Shown here piece by piece: positions 52,587 through 60,889 of a DNA stretch of 64,000 nt. The notes below the pieces were generated by a model. It searched no databases. It was given only the letters and a program-made list of their open reading frames with translations, and had not been told where the DNA came from. Every line of letters begins with the position of its first letter. The stretch's first letter is position 1. The translations under genes were made by a program, and so were the position numbers. Source of the DNA: an uncultured Actinomycetaceae bacterium (GTDB taxonomy: Bacteria; Actinomycetota; Actinomycetes; Actinomycetales; Actinomycetaceae); assembly GCA_902464405.1 (NCBI GenBank), contig CABQJD010000002.1:192168-256167 (forward strand), given 5' to 3'.

Positions 52587-53807
52587 TTATTCGCTTCTCA
52601 GGGGCAGTGACGATAGGTCTTTGCCTCTTCCTAGGCAGGCTTTCGCTCGTTCAATGACGGCGCCGCATTCCATCGTCACCATCTCACAGCTACCTGGCTC
52701 GTGCACGAGCGTGACCGTGACGGATCCTCCATCTGCTTTCTTATCGTGAAATGCCGCTTGCTCAATTGCACGCCAATCGTAATCGAGATTTCGATAGAGG
52801 TTGTATTTTTTGAGAACTTCAATCACGCGAGAGCGAATCTCTTCATCACACATCGGAATCAGCCCTAGAGCCACGCATTCGCCGTGATAAAGTTTCGTCG
52901 TTTGGCAAACATCTTCCCAGCTTGCAACTTCACGCTCGGCATCTACTCCTGCGCCGCCGCCTTTCTTGCTAACGCCTTCACTAGCGAATACCGCACTGCC
53001 GACACCTTCGCCACAACTACCGCTCACATCGTCACGAGCTTCGCTACCAGCACCAATGCCGATACTCGCTTCAATGCCGTGCCCGATGGTATGCCCGAAA
53101 TTTAATATTTTGCGCATACCAGATTCTTTTTCATCTTGCTCAACCACAGTTTTTTTAATGATAAGAGAACGCTCAATAATCTCATCTATGAGAGTTTCGT
53201 AATTACCGATCCCGTAATTTTTGCGCTCAAAAAGTTCAAAAAGATCTCTATCCGATGTGAGTGCCATTTTGATTGCTTCGGCAAGCCCATTTGAAATATG
53301 CCGAGGTGGGAGAGTACGCAAAAGCTCAGGATCAATGAGCACTTTCTTCGGCTGATAAAAAGCACCTACCGAGTTTTTCACTCCCCCAAAATTTATCCCT
53401 GTTTTACCGCCAATCGAAGAATCAATCTGAGAAAGAAGAGTGGTGGGGATATTATAAAAATCAATCCCACGCATATATGCTGAAGCAGCAAACCCTGCAA
53501 GATCGCCTACCACTCCACCGCCAAGAGCAACCACACAATCTTTTCGGGAAAAATTATGGTCGAGCATCGTACGAAGAAGCTCTCCAAAAATTTCGAGGCT
53601 CTTAGATTTCTCACCTACCGCAACAGCATGAATCACGTTTTCTCTGCACTGGCGAGCGAGAGTGCGCGCATACGCTGCAGGAACCCCCTCATCCGTCACA
53701 ATCAATACGCGTCGATTTAGATCTATATGCCGATACGCCTGCTCAAGAATGGCACGTTGCACAACGATATCGTAACTATGCACTCCAAGATTCATGCGGA
53801 TAATCAT
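52587..53807 (-). CDS. aroB: 3-dehydroquinate synthase
   Basis: A 406-residue NAD- and Zn-dependent enzyme making dehydroquinate from DAHP. Motifs: ALGGGVVGDLAGFAASAYMRGIDFYNIPTTLLSQIDSSIGGKTGINF near 93-138, KNSVGAFYQPKKVL, and the Zn ligands in NFGHTIGHGIEA and YHGECVALG. Between these last two is a roughly 45-residue Gly/Ser/Ala/Glu-rich insert (about residues 253-300) not found in typical AroB, which explains the length excess over the usual 350-360. The start ATG 53807 follows a GAGAGG site. Upstream lies a 376-base spacer after pheA, 22 bases downstream is aroC. Confidence 0.95.
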   Translation of the reverse strand: MIIRMNLGVHSYDIVVQRAILEQAYRHIDLNRRVLIVTDEGVPAAYARTLARQCRENVIHAVAVGEKSKSLEIFGELLRTMLDHNFSRKDCVVALGGGVVGDLAGFAASAYMRGIDFYNIPTTLLSQIDSSIGGKTGINFGGVKNSVGAFYQPKKVLIDPELLRTLPPRHISNGLAEAIKMALTSDRDLFELFERKNYGIGNYETLIDEIIERSLIIKKTVVEQDEKESGMRKILNFGHTIGHGIEASIGIGAGSEARDDVSGSCGEGVGSAVFASEGVSKKGGGAGVDAEREVASWEDVCQTTKLYHGECVALGLIPMCDEEIRSRVIEVLKKYNLYRNLDYDWRAIEQAAFHDKKADGGSVTVTLVHEPGSCEMVTMECGAVIERAKACLGRGKDLSSLPLRSE

Positions 53808-54183
53808 GTTTACCTCTCTGCGTTCTCATCAGATTCGTGTATTTTGCTGCATTCAATCCGTATCTGATGCAGATTCAATCTTTTGGTGTAGATTCGATCT
53901 GATCTGATCCAGATGTAATCCGATCAGCTGGTTTAATTCGATCAGATACGATCCGATCTTTTAGTTTTGTTTCTTTGCGTCTGTGCCGTTTCTATACGTT
54001 TCAGGTTACTTCCTATTGCTCCCTGAGCTGCTCTCCTTGCGTTTGTATCATTCCATCTGCACCAATCCCACTATGCTCACTTCGCTTTTCTGTGTTTGTG
54101 CTCCGCTGCCTGTATACTCGCTGTGCTTTCCTGCCACGTATGCACTCGTAGTGAGTATGCGCTCCTAGCGAGTATGCGCTTTC
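53808..54183. repeat. 376-base spacer within the aromatic run, with GATC-rich and GCATACT repeats
   Basis: No gene seen. The half near aroB has many degenerate GATC/AGATTCGATC-like units (53850-53960). The half next to the pheA stop has two GAGTATGCGCT copies (about 54152-54180). Either an internal promoter or a repeat expansion; I find no clear -10/-35. Confidence 0.5.
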
Positions 54184-55269
54184 TTATATCTCGAAATGAG
54201 GAGTGAAAGAGCCAGCAACTTTGAACTTATCGCAGACTTTTTTCAACTCCGCAATCATCCGCTCACCATTATCAGTATCGATTCTGCCATCAATCTCGAT
54301 ATAGAAATAGTATTGCCACGAACCTTTCTTCAATGGTCTGCTGCGAAGCGCCGTCATGTTATATCCATGCGTGCTGATAATAGTGATCGCATGGGCGAGT
54401 GAACCCACCTCATGCTTCACAGTAAACATGAGAACGGAACTACCCATTGCTGGCGCGCTTACTCGAATACGAGAGAGCACAGCAAAACGTGTGGTATTTT
54501 CACCGCTCTTATTGATATCCATATCGAGCACATCAAGCCCATAAATATCAGCTGTTTCAGCGCTTGCAATCGCCGCGAGAGATAGATCATTCCTCTGAGC
54601 AACTATTTTTGCTGCCCCAGCAGTATTAGATGCTTCCTCCGTCTCAAACTCTCTCATCTCGATATATCCACGGCACTGAGCAAGTGCCTGCGGATGGCTC
54701 GTCACCGTCTTAATATCCGCAAGCGTTGCTCCAGGCACTCCCAAAAGATGCTGGCGCACCTTCAGCTCGTAAATTCCGTTGATGAAAAGTCCACCCTCGA
54801 AAATACAATCAATAGTTTTCCCTACTTCACCCGCGTAGCTGTTTTCAATCGGCAGCACAGCCACATCACTTTCGCCAGTGACGACAGAATCATACGCCGT
54901 CTGAAAATCTCTGTATGGCATACGGGCGCTCTGAGGGAAAATTTTTCCTGCAGCAATATGAGCAAAAGCTCCCTCAACTCCGCTATATGCCACTTTCAGC
55001 CCGTTTTGCAGGCGATATTGATATGCTCGTGACGTTGCCATGAGGTGTTTGAGATAGCTCACGTAGTAGCCTCTGAGAGTATCGTCTTCAATCAACTCAG
55101 CATTCGCGGCAATCACTTCTTCTTCTCGCTGAGAATCTAAAATTGGCAGACCATGCTCTTTTTTGTAGGAACATATGCTCTCAGCTGCTCTCATTCTACG
55201 CACAAAAAGCTTTGCCATTTGCGCATCAACAGCATTGATAATTTCCCTAGCTTCTTGAAGCGTGCTCAT
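54184..55269 (-). CDS. pheA: bifunctional chorismate mutase / prephenate dehydratase (P-protein)
   Basis: A 361-residue enzyme of the phenylalanine branch. Residues 1-85 are an AroQ-type chorismate mutase (REIINAVDAQMAKLFVRRMRAAESICSYKK). Residues about 93-270 are prephenate dehydratase: VAYSGVEGAFAHIAAG, ESDVAVLPIENSYAGEVG and SHPQALAQCRGYI, with the TRF motif as TTRFAVL near 265. Residues about 275-355 are an ACT domain (VGSLAHAITIISTHGYNMTALRSRPLK) for phenylalanine feedback. GGAGG lies seven bases before the ATG. It is second in the aromatic run, 79 bases after DAHP synthase. Confidence 0.96.
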   Translation of the reverse strand: MSTLQEAREIINAVDAQMAKLFVRRMRAAESICSYKKEHGLPILDSQREEEVIAANAELIEDDTLRGYYVSYLKHLMATSRAYQYRLQNGLKVAYSGVEGAFAHIAAGKIFPQSARMPYRDFQTAYDSVVTGESDVAVLPIENSYAGEVGKTIDCIFEGGLFINGIYELKVRQHLLGVPGATLADIKTVTSHPQALAQCRGYIEMREFETEEASNTAGAAKIVAQRNDLSLAAIASAETADIYGLDVLDMDINKSGENTTRFAVLSRIRVSAPAMGSSVLMFTVKHEVGSLAHAITIISTHGYNMTALRSRPLKKGSWQYYFYIEIDGRIDTDNGERMIAELKKVCDKFKVAGSFTPHFEI

Positions 55270-55348
55270 CTCATCTCGCCTCCGTTCCTTTCAAAATACC
55301 GCCTAAATTTTGCCTTGATTATTGCCCGTAATTTACCCAGAATCACTC

Positions 55349-56377
55349 TTAGAGCTTTTCAGCAAGCTCAAAAATTAAACGCTCAGTTTTTTCCCAACCG
55401 AGGCATGGATCCGTGATTGATTTGCCGAATATGCGCTCCTGTGCACTCTGCGCTCCATCTTCAAGATAGCTCTCAATCATTAAGCCTTTCACAAGATGTT
55501 TAATATCTGGATTCTTACTGCGGCTATGCATAATATCTTTTGCGATTCTGATCTGCTCAAGATACTGCTTACCCGAATTATTATGGTTTGTATCAACAAT
55601 CACAGAGGGATGCACAAGATCCGACTGCACATAAAGATCTTGCATTCGAAGCAAATCCTCATAGTGGTAGTTAGAAACGTTTCTACCAGAAAAATCGTTG
55701 TAACCACGCAAAATAGCATGAGCATAAGGATTACCCGAACTCGTCACTTCCCAGCCACGATAAATAAATGTATGGCTAGAATGCGCTGCCACAAGAGAAT
55801 TCATCATCACGTTGAGGTCTCCGCTCGTAGGGTTCTTCATACCTACAGGCACCTCAATACCGCTTGCTGTGAGACGATGCTGCTGATTTTCAACGGATCG
55901 TGCTCCTACCGCCACATAAGCAAGCAAATCAGAAAGATAACGATAGTTATCTGGATAAAGCATTTCATCTGCACACGAAAAGTCATAATCTCGAAGAGCT
56001 GAAAGATACAGCTCGCGGATAGCCACAACCCCTTTATACATATCTGGCTGCGATTCAGGGTCTGGCTGATGAAGCATTCCTTTATAGCCCAGACCCGTTG
56101 TTCTCGGCTTATTTGTGTAAATACGAGGGATAATGATGATTTTATCTGCTACTTCTTCTTCAACTCGACGAAGCCGCGATAGATATTCGAGCACAGGTTC
56201 GATGCGATCAGCCGAGCAAGGACCGATAATGAGAAGAAATTTATCAGAGCTTCCTTCAAACACCGCTTTAATATCTGCGTCACGCCGTGCTTTAACCTCA
56301 GCCATACGCTCTGTGATAGGAAAGAGAGCCTTTACTTCCTTAGGAATCGGAAGCTTTCTGTGGAAATCCATTGCCAT
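55349..56377 (-). CDS. 3-deoxy-7-phosphoheptulonate synthase, class I
   Basis: A 342-residue class I (AroG/F/H-type) DAHP synthase, the entry step joining PEP and erythrose-4-phosphate. Motifs: LLIIGPCSADRIEPVLEYL near 50-68, PRIYTNKPRTTGLGYKG with the PEP/E4P-binding Lys and Arg, GARSVENQQHRLTASGIEVPVGMKNPTSGD, and the metal ligands in VDTNHNNSGK and ESYLEDGAQ. ATG 56377 has AGGAG eight bases upstream. It is the first structural gene after the Tyr/Phe leader attenuator, so its transcription should fall when both amino acids are plentiful. The gene type (Phe-, Tyr- or Trp-sensitive) cannot be told, so no letter is given. Confidence 0.96.
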   Translation of the reverse strand: MAMDFHRKLPIPKEVKALFPITERMAEVKARRDADIKAVFEGSSDKFLLIIGPCSADRIEPVLEYLSRLRRVEEEVADKIIIIPRIYTNKPRTTGLGYKGMLHQPDPESQPDMYKGVVAIRELYLSALRDYDFSCADEMLYPDNYRYLSDLLAYVAVGARSVENQQHRLTASGIEVPVGMKNPTSGDLNVMMNSLVAAHSSHTFIYRGWEVTSSGNPYAHAILRGYNDFSGRNVSNYHYEDLLRMQDLYVQSDLVHPSVIVDTNHNNSGKQYLEQIRIAKDIMHSRSKNPDIKHLVKGLMIESYLEDGAQSAQERIFGKSITDPCLGWEKTERLIFELAEKL

Positions 56378-56483
56378 TTATTTTCTCCTTGTCCTTATCT
56401 TTTATTATCCATCTCTCTTACTTCTTCAAGAGATAATTGTGAAGGCTTTATTCTGGTTTGATTGGGCTGGCGAGGATATAAAG

Positions 56484-56605
56484 AGAAAAGAAAAACCTGC
56501 TTCCTTGTGTGCTCAGATATGCACATCGAAAGCAGGCTGCCTAGTCTCTCTAATCCGAGGCGTTTTCTACGCCGTGGATACTGCAGAAATTGGGCAGCCT
56601 GCAGA
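56484..56605 (-). promoter_or_regulatory. transcription attenuator of the aromatic operon
   Basis: Minus strand. Terminator: CCTGCTT (56536-56530) pairs with AAGCAGG (56502-56496), with inner TGTGC/GCACA pairing, followed by GTTTTTCTTTT (56495-56485). Antiterminator: GCAGGCTGCC (56602-56593) pairs perfectly with GGCAGCCTGC (56541-56532). The two share CCTGC, so only one can form. The 5' arm of the antiterminator is inside the leader peptide gene, just past its Tyr/Phe codons: a stalled ribosome would free it, favouring read-through into DAHP synthase. Confidence 0.85.
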
Positions 56606-56644
56606 AAAATAATAAAAGTAGAAGTAATACGAACTCTTCCTCAT
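56567..56644 (-). CDS. Tyr/Phe-rich leader peptide of the aromatic operon
   Basis: A 25-residue reading frame from ATG 56644 to TAG 56567-56569, with an AGGAGG ribosome site nine bases upstream. Residues 6-13 read YYFYFYYF, five Tyr and three Phe in a row, after MRKSS; the rest is SAGCPISAVSTA. It ends 190 bases before the DAHP synthase ATG, with a terminator/antiterminator pair between. This is the classic layout of ribosome-mediated attenuation (as for E. coli pheA or pheST leaders): slow decoding when charged tRNA-Tyr or tRNA-Phe is scarce should allow transcription of the operon. The frame is too short for usual gene finders. Confidence 0.88.
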   Translation of the reverse strand: MRKSSYYFYFYYFSAGCPISAVSTA

Positions 56645-56841
56645 CGCAGCCGCCTCCTTTCTGCTTTATTCTCTTTGATCGTGTTATGCGTGAATTGCTT
56701 CAAAGCAACTGCGCATGGAACCAATTACCAAAACTCTAGCATACAAACGCTGCCCACAAATTTTTGTTTATTCTATGAACAAGTAAAGCACGCGTATCAA
56801 TCAGCGCTATCAGCGTTCCTGTCGAAACATTTACATATCGG
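56645..56841. other. upstream region of the leader peptide, likely promoter
   Basis: Minus-strand promoter candidates are weak (TTGTGG with TAGAGT at 15 bases near 56760-56735). A perfect TTGCTT-CA-AAGCAA palindrome is at 56697-56710, between them and the leader. No gene seen. Confidence 0.35.
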
Positions 56842-57201
56842 CTAATACAAAAGATCACGCATCTTTTTATCAAATGTGAATACGTGTTCATTTAACAGAT
56901 GTGCGCGCGCCACAAGCATCGCATCCACAAAATCAATATGTTTATTTGAATAAAGTTTCAACGCTTCAAGCACAATTATTCGTTCAGCCATATCTATTTC
57001 TTCAAGTAAATCAGAAAGAACATGGCAAATTTCCTTACGTTCCAGATTATAAACACCATTAAGCACGTAGACTACTTCTGCAATCACTTCTGGAATCGTA
57101 TAGGCACCTTCACGAATTGTGAGTTCTGCTCGATCGGCTTGAGTTTTATTATCCGCTATCAGATACCGCAAAATCACATTTGCATCAATTAGCCAGCGCA
57201 T
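56842..57201 (-). CDS. PIN-domain toxin (VapC-like endoribonuclease)
   Basis: A 119-residue PIN-domain protein. The acidic metal-binding residues are at DANVI (D6), IAEVVYVL, DFVDAMLVARA and FTFDKKM, the pattern of VapC-type ribonucleases. ATG 57201 comes two bases after the upstream gene's TGA (TGATATG), with GGGGA ten bases before; the 23-residue frame upstream lies in the antitoxin gene and is not real. As a toxin it would cut RNA when freed from its partner. The pair stands alone between clpC and the aromatic operon leader, with its own operator-like palindromes upstream of the antitoxin. Confidence 0.88.
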   Translation of the reverse strand: MRWLIDANVILRYLIADNKTQADRAELTIREGAYTIPEVIAEVVYVLNGVYNLERKEICHVLSDLLEEIDMAERIIVLEALKLYSNKHIDFVDAMLVARAHLLNEHVFTFDKKMRDLLY

Positions 57202-57202
57202 A

Positions 57203-57490
57203 TCAGTTAATTCCCCGCGATTGATGCTTGTTAGCAGATGCACGGGCAAAAGCTCTTTTTTCTTGCTCAACTAAATCAGCCTGAGCATATTGTGCAAGCC
57301 GACCCTTCATACCTGCCTTTGAAGAACCACGCATCATAGGCTGAAAAGGGAAACCACCAACTTCGATACTCTGCACAGCAAAAATACGGATCGCTTCAGC
57401 AAAAGAAGTACCAGTTGCACGATACGTTTCTTCTGCACGTTGTTTCACAATACTATCCATTCGCAACTGCATTAAAGCTTCTTTTGCCAT
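57203..57490 (-). CDS. RelB/DinJ-like antitoxin
   Basis: A 95-residue protein. Residues 1-45 have the ribbon-helix-helix layout of RelB/DinJ antitoxins (ALMQLRMDSIVKQRAEETYRATGTSFAEAIRIF), then the FPFQP motif and a helical tail that would wrap the toxin. RelB/DinJ usually pairs with RelE/YafQ; here the partner is a PIN protein, a known but less usual mix. AAGGAG precedes the ATG. Two palindromes upstream, ATACAATTGTAT (57510-57521) and CAATACTTTTGTATTG (57529-57544), are candidate autoregulatory operators. Confidence 0.82.
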   Translation of the reverse strand: MAKEALMQLRMDSIVKQRAEETYRATGTSFAEAIRIFAVQSIEVGGFPFQPMMRGSSKAGMKGRLAQYAQADLVEQEKRAFARASANKHQSRGIN

Positions 57491-57509
57491 CGCTTCTCCT
57501 TAAGTTCAC

Positions 57510-57544
57510 ATACAATTGTATATAAAATCAATACTTTTGTATTG
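57510..57544 (-). promoter_or_regulatory. operator-like palindromes of the toxin-antitoxin pair
   Basis: ATACAATTGTAT is a perfect 12-base palindrome (57510-57521); CAATACTTTTGTATTG (57529-57544) has 6-bp arms around TTTT. They lie 20-54 bases upstream of the antitoxin ATG, where ribbon-helix-helix antitoxins bind. Confidence 0.6.
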
Positions 57545-57562
57545 GAAACATGAAGGAAAGAT

Positions 57563-57601
57563 ATAAAAACGTGTGGAGCTACTCAAAGAGCAGCTCCACA
57601 C
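57563..57601 (-). terminator. intrinsic terminator of clpC
   Basis: GTGTGGAGCT (57571-57580) and AGCTCCACAC (57592-57601) form a perfect 10-bp stem; GTTTTTAT follows on the minus strand (57570-57563). Confidence 0.88.
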
Positions 57602-57647
57602 AGGATCGCATAAAACCCTCATCACTACATGCGTACAAACACCTAGT

Positions 57648-60182
57648 CTAGTTTTCTTGCAAGCCGATAATCTCATCGATGCTATCAGCATGCGAAATAC
57701 CTTCAGGCAGCTGATAATCCGAATCATGCCCAGTAAATGTGAAACTCATCGGAATATTATCCTCATCAACATCTACCACAATCGTCTGCCCCTCATAGAA
57801 CTCGCCAAAGAGGAGCTTCTCGGAGAGCACATCTTCGATATCGCGCTGAATTGCGCGGCGCAGCGGGCGCGCCCCAAGCACTGGATCAAATCCTCGATCT
57901 GCGAGAAGCTGCTTTGCTTTATCACTCAAAGCAAGGCTCATACCCTTTTCCTGCAAGCGACGGTCGAGCTTACTCACCATCAAATCCACAATACGCAAAA
58001 TCTCATCACGATTGAGCTGCGGGAACACAATTATTTCGTCTATACGGTTTAAGAACTCAGGGCGGAAGTGATTCTTCAACTCTTCATTTACCCGAATCTT
58101 CATGCGCTCGTAGCTCGCCATTTCGTCTTGATCGAACTGGAAACCAGTCTGCACGCCCTTAGCAATATCTTTTGTGCCAAGGTTAGTCGTCATAATAATG
58201 ATCGTATTCTTAAAATCGACGATACGCCCTTGCGAATCTGTGAGCCGCCCTTCTTCCAAAATCTGAAGCAAGGAATTAAACAGATCAGCATGAGCCTTCT
58301 CAATCTCATCGAAAAGCACCACTGAGAATGGCTTGCGACGCACTTTCTCCGTGAGCTGCCCTCCCTCGTCATACCCCACATACCCTGGAGGAGCACCGAA
58401 GAGACGCGAGACAGTATGCTTCTCCTGATACTCGCTCATATCAAGCGTAATTAACGCATCTTCGTCGCCAAATAAGAATTCAGCCACAGCCTTAGCAAGC
58501 TCTGTTTTACCCACACCAGTCGGACCTGCGAAGATGAAAGAACCTCCTGGACGGTTTGGATCTTTCAATCCCGCGCGCGAACGACGAATAGCTTGAGACA
58601 CAGCTTTCACTGCTTCAACCTGCCCAATCACTCGCTTATGAAGCTCCCCTTCCATACGCAAAAGTTTGGCGCTCTCAGCCTCGGTGAGCTTAAACACTGG
58701 AATACCCGTGCTCATCGAAAGCACCTGAGCAATCAAATCTTCATCAACTACAGCTTCAACGCTCAGCTCTCCAGCTTTCCATGCGCGCTCTTTCTCAGCT
58801 CGCTCCTCAGAAAGCTGCTGCTCTTGATCACGCAACGCCGCCGCTTTTTCAAAATCCTGCCCGTCAATCGCAGCTTCTTTATCGCCGCGCACAAGCGCAA
58901 TTTTCTTATCAAGCTCACTCAGCTCTGGCGGTGCCGTCATCTTCTGAATCGCAAGCCGAGCACCAGCTTCATCAATCAAATCAATAGCTTTATCTGGCAA
59001 AAAACGATCATTGATATAACGATCTGCAAGATTAGCTGCAGCTTCGAGAGCTTCGTTGGTGATCGTCACATGATGGAACGCCTCATAACGATCGCGCAGA
59101 CCTTCAAGAATCGCAATCGTCTCTTTCACACTTGGCTGCTCCACCTGAATTGGCTGGAAACGCCGCTCAAGCGCAGCATCTTTCTCAATGTATTTGCGGT
59201 ACTCATCAAGCGTGGTAGCGCCAATAATTTGCAGTTCCCCACGAGCCATCATAGGTTTGAGCAAACTCGCTGCATCAAGCGCACCCTCAGCTGCGCCAGC
59301 GCCCACAAGCGTATGAATCTCATCGATGAAGAGAATAATATCGCCTCGACTCGTGATTTCCTTCAAAATTTTCTTCATGCGCTCTTCAAAATCGCCGCGG
59401 TAGCGCGACCCGGCCACCAAAGAGCCCATATCGAGCGAATAGAGCTGCTTTTCTTTGAGAGTCTCAGGCACGTCATGAGCCGCAATCGCCTGGGCTAACC
59501 CTTCCACAACTGCAGTTTTCCCAACCCCTGGCTCCCCAATCAATGCTGGATTGTTTTTCGTGCGGCGACTGAGCACCTGCATCACGCGCTGCGTCTCATT
59601 GTGACGCCCAATCACGGGATCAAGCTTGCCTTCACGTGCAAGAGCCGTAAGGTTGCGCCCAAACTGATCGAGCACAGAACTCCCCGCACGCAAACCGCCT
59701 TCACGCTGACTTCCTGCGCCTACGCCCACAGCTTCCTTTCCGCCCGGGAAACCGGAAAGCAAATGCGTCACCTGCTGGCGCACTGTAGGAAGATCAGAAC
59801 CAAGTTTTACGAGCACTTGCGCTGCAACGCCATCTTGCTCACGGCACAATCCAAGAAGCAGATGCTCTGTGCCAATATAACTATGCCCAAGCTGCAAGCC
59901 CTCACGCATAGCATATTCGAGCACTTTCTTAGCACGCGGGGTGAAAGGAATATGCCCGCTCGGGTGCTCCTGCCCCTCGCCGATAATCTCCACAACCTGC
60001 TCACGCACGGCGTCAAAAGAAATGTTGAGAGCTTCCAGCGCTTTTGCAGCCACGCCTTCTCCCTCTTTAATAAGACCGAGAAGGATATGCTCAGTGCCGA
60101 GATAGTTATGCTTCAAGCTACGAGCTTCTTCTTGAGCCAGCACAATAACTCGGCGTGCTCGATCTGTAAAACGTTCAAACAA
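57648..60182 (-). CDS. clpC: ATP-dependent Clp protease ATP-binding subunit ClpC
   Basis: An 844-residue HSP100 unfoldase that feeds proteins to ClpP. Two Clp-N repeats (5-70 and 80-145), first AAA module with Walker A GEPGVGKT at 216-223 and IDEIHTLVGAG, UVR-like middle region (DKKIALVRGDKEAAIDGQDFEKAAALRDQEQQL), second AAA module with GPTGVGKTE (near 550) and a final D2-small domain. The start codon is TTG (60182-60180) with AGGAG eight bases upstream; the N-terminus FERFTDRARRVIVLAQEEARSLKHNYLGTEH is conserved, so this start is firm. No ctsR or mcsAB genes lie next to it, as usual in actinobacteria. Confidence 0.97.
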   Translation of the reverse strand: MFERFTDRARRVIVLAQEEARSLKHNYLGTEHILLGLIKEGEGVAAKALEALNISFDAVREQVVEIIGEGQEHPSGHIPFTPRAKKVLEYAMREGLQLGHSYIGTEHLLLGLCREQDGVAAQVLVKLGSDLPTVRQQVTHLLSGFPGGKEAVGVGAGSQREGGLRAGSSVLDQFGRNLTALAREGKLDPVIGRHNETQRVMQVLSRRTKNNPALIGEPGVGKTAVVEGLAQAIAAHDVPETLKEKQLYSLDMGSLVAGSRYRGDFEERMKKILKEITSRGDIILFIDEIHTLVGAGAAEGALDAASLLKPMMARGELQIIGATTLDEYRKYIEKDAALERRFQPIQVEQPSVKETIAILEGLRDRYEAFHHVTITNEALEAAANLADRYINDRFLPDKAIDLIDEAGARLAIQKMTAPPELSELDKKIALVRGDKEAAIDGQDFEKAAALRDQEQQLSEERAEKERAWKAGELSVEAVVDEDLIAQVLSMSTGIPVFKLTEAESAKLLRMEGELHKRVIGQVEAVKAVSQAIRRSRAGLKDPNRPGGSFIFAGPTGVGKTELAKAVAEFLFGDEDALITLDMSEYQEKHTVSRLFGAPPGYVGYDEGGQLTEKVRRKPFSVVLFDEIEKAHADLFNSLLQILEEGRLTDSQGRIVDFKNTIIIMTTNLGTKDIAKGVQTGFQFDQDEMASYERMKIRVNEELKNHFRPEFLNRIDEIIVFPQLNRDEILRIVDLMVSKLDRRLQEKGMSLALSDKAKQLLADRGFDPVLGARPLRRAIQRDIEDVLSEKLLFGEFYEGQTIVVDVDEDNIPMSFTFTGHDSDYQLPEGISHADSIDEIIGLQEN

Positions 60183-60323
60183 TGTTGATCTCCTAGATGC
60201 AATGCGTGTTTACATATCTGAATACTGTATGCATCTACCTTAACCATACAAGGGCATAATACTTTCCTCGTTTCGCCCTCGGCGCACTCCACTCAGCTTC
60301 TTCTAAGCGCCAGCTGGCTTCTT

Positions 60324-60809
60324 CTAAACCTCTGCAATAATCGTAAAAGGTCCATCGTTGAGTAATTCTACGTCCATCATGGCTCCGAAACGACCCGTCT
60401 GAACCTCAATTCCGTAGGCACGCACAGCTTCAACAACTGCATCAAAAATTGGCTCAGCTATCTGCCCAGGCGCTGCATGGCTCCAGCCAGGTTTCTTCCC
60501 TTTGCGCACGTCTGCATAAAGAGTGAACTGCGAGACGAGCAAAACTGGCGCTCCACTTTCTTGCGCTCCTTGGCGTTGAGACGGATCGTCTGCGCCCTCT
60601 GGCTCCTCAGAAGTTGCTGGGCCACGTAAGAGTTTCAACTGAGCTATTTTGCGCGCGATTTTTTCTACCTGAGCTTGCCCGTCTTCGTGCGTGACGCCGA
60701 GCAAGACGCATAATCCAGCGCCAATTTCTCCAGTGACGACGGGCGCTCCGCTTGGATCGTCCGTCACCGTCACTTTAGCCCGCTTCACTCTCTGAATAAC
60801 TGCGCGCAT
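60324..60809 (-). CDS. dtd: D-aminoacyl-tRNA deacylase
   Basis: A 161-residue cytosolic enzyme that removes D-amino acids (and glycine from tRNA-Ala) wrongly attached to tRNA. Motifs: MRAVIQRVKRAKVTV at the start, LLGVTHEDG, the SQFTLYADVRKGKKPGWSHAAPG signature and GRFGAMMDVELLNDGPFTI at the end, with the cross-subunit Gly-cisPro partner. It is about 15 residues longer than the norm because of a loop at about 68-87 (EEPEGADDPSQRQGAQESG). Flanked by clpC and the ygfZ-like gene on the same strand. Confidence 0.96.
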   Translation of the reverse strand: MRAVIQRVKRAKVTVTDDPSGAPVVTGEIGAGLCVLLGVTHEDGQAQVEKIARKIAQLKLLRGPATSEEPEGADDPSQRQGAQESGAPVLLVSQFTLYADVRKGKKPGWSHAAPGQIAEPIFDAVVEAVRAYGIEVQTGRFGAMMDVELLNDGPFTIIAEV

Positions 60810-60889
60810 ACGCTTTCTCCATTCTCTTTATTACCATCTAGAACGGCTTTTATTCCTAAGCTCTCTAGCAGGCGCTATGAGTTCAGTCA

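Noticed and set aside
58593..59498. 301-codon plus-strand frame inside clpC
   Set aside because: Antisense to conserved AAA domains, no ribosome site or domain character.
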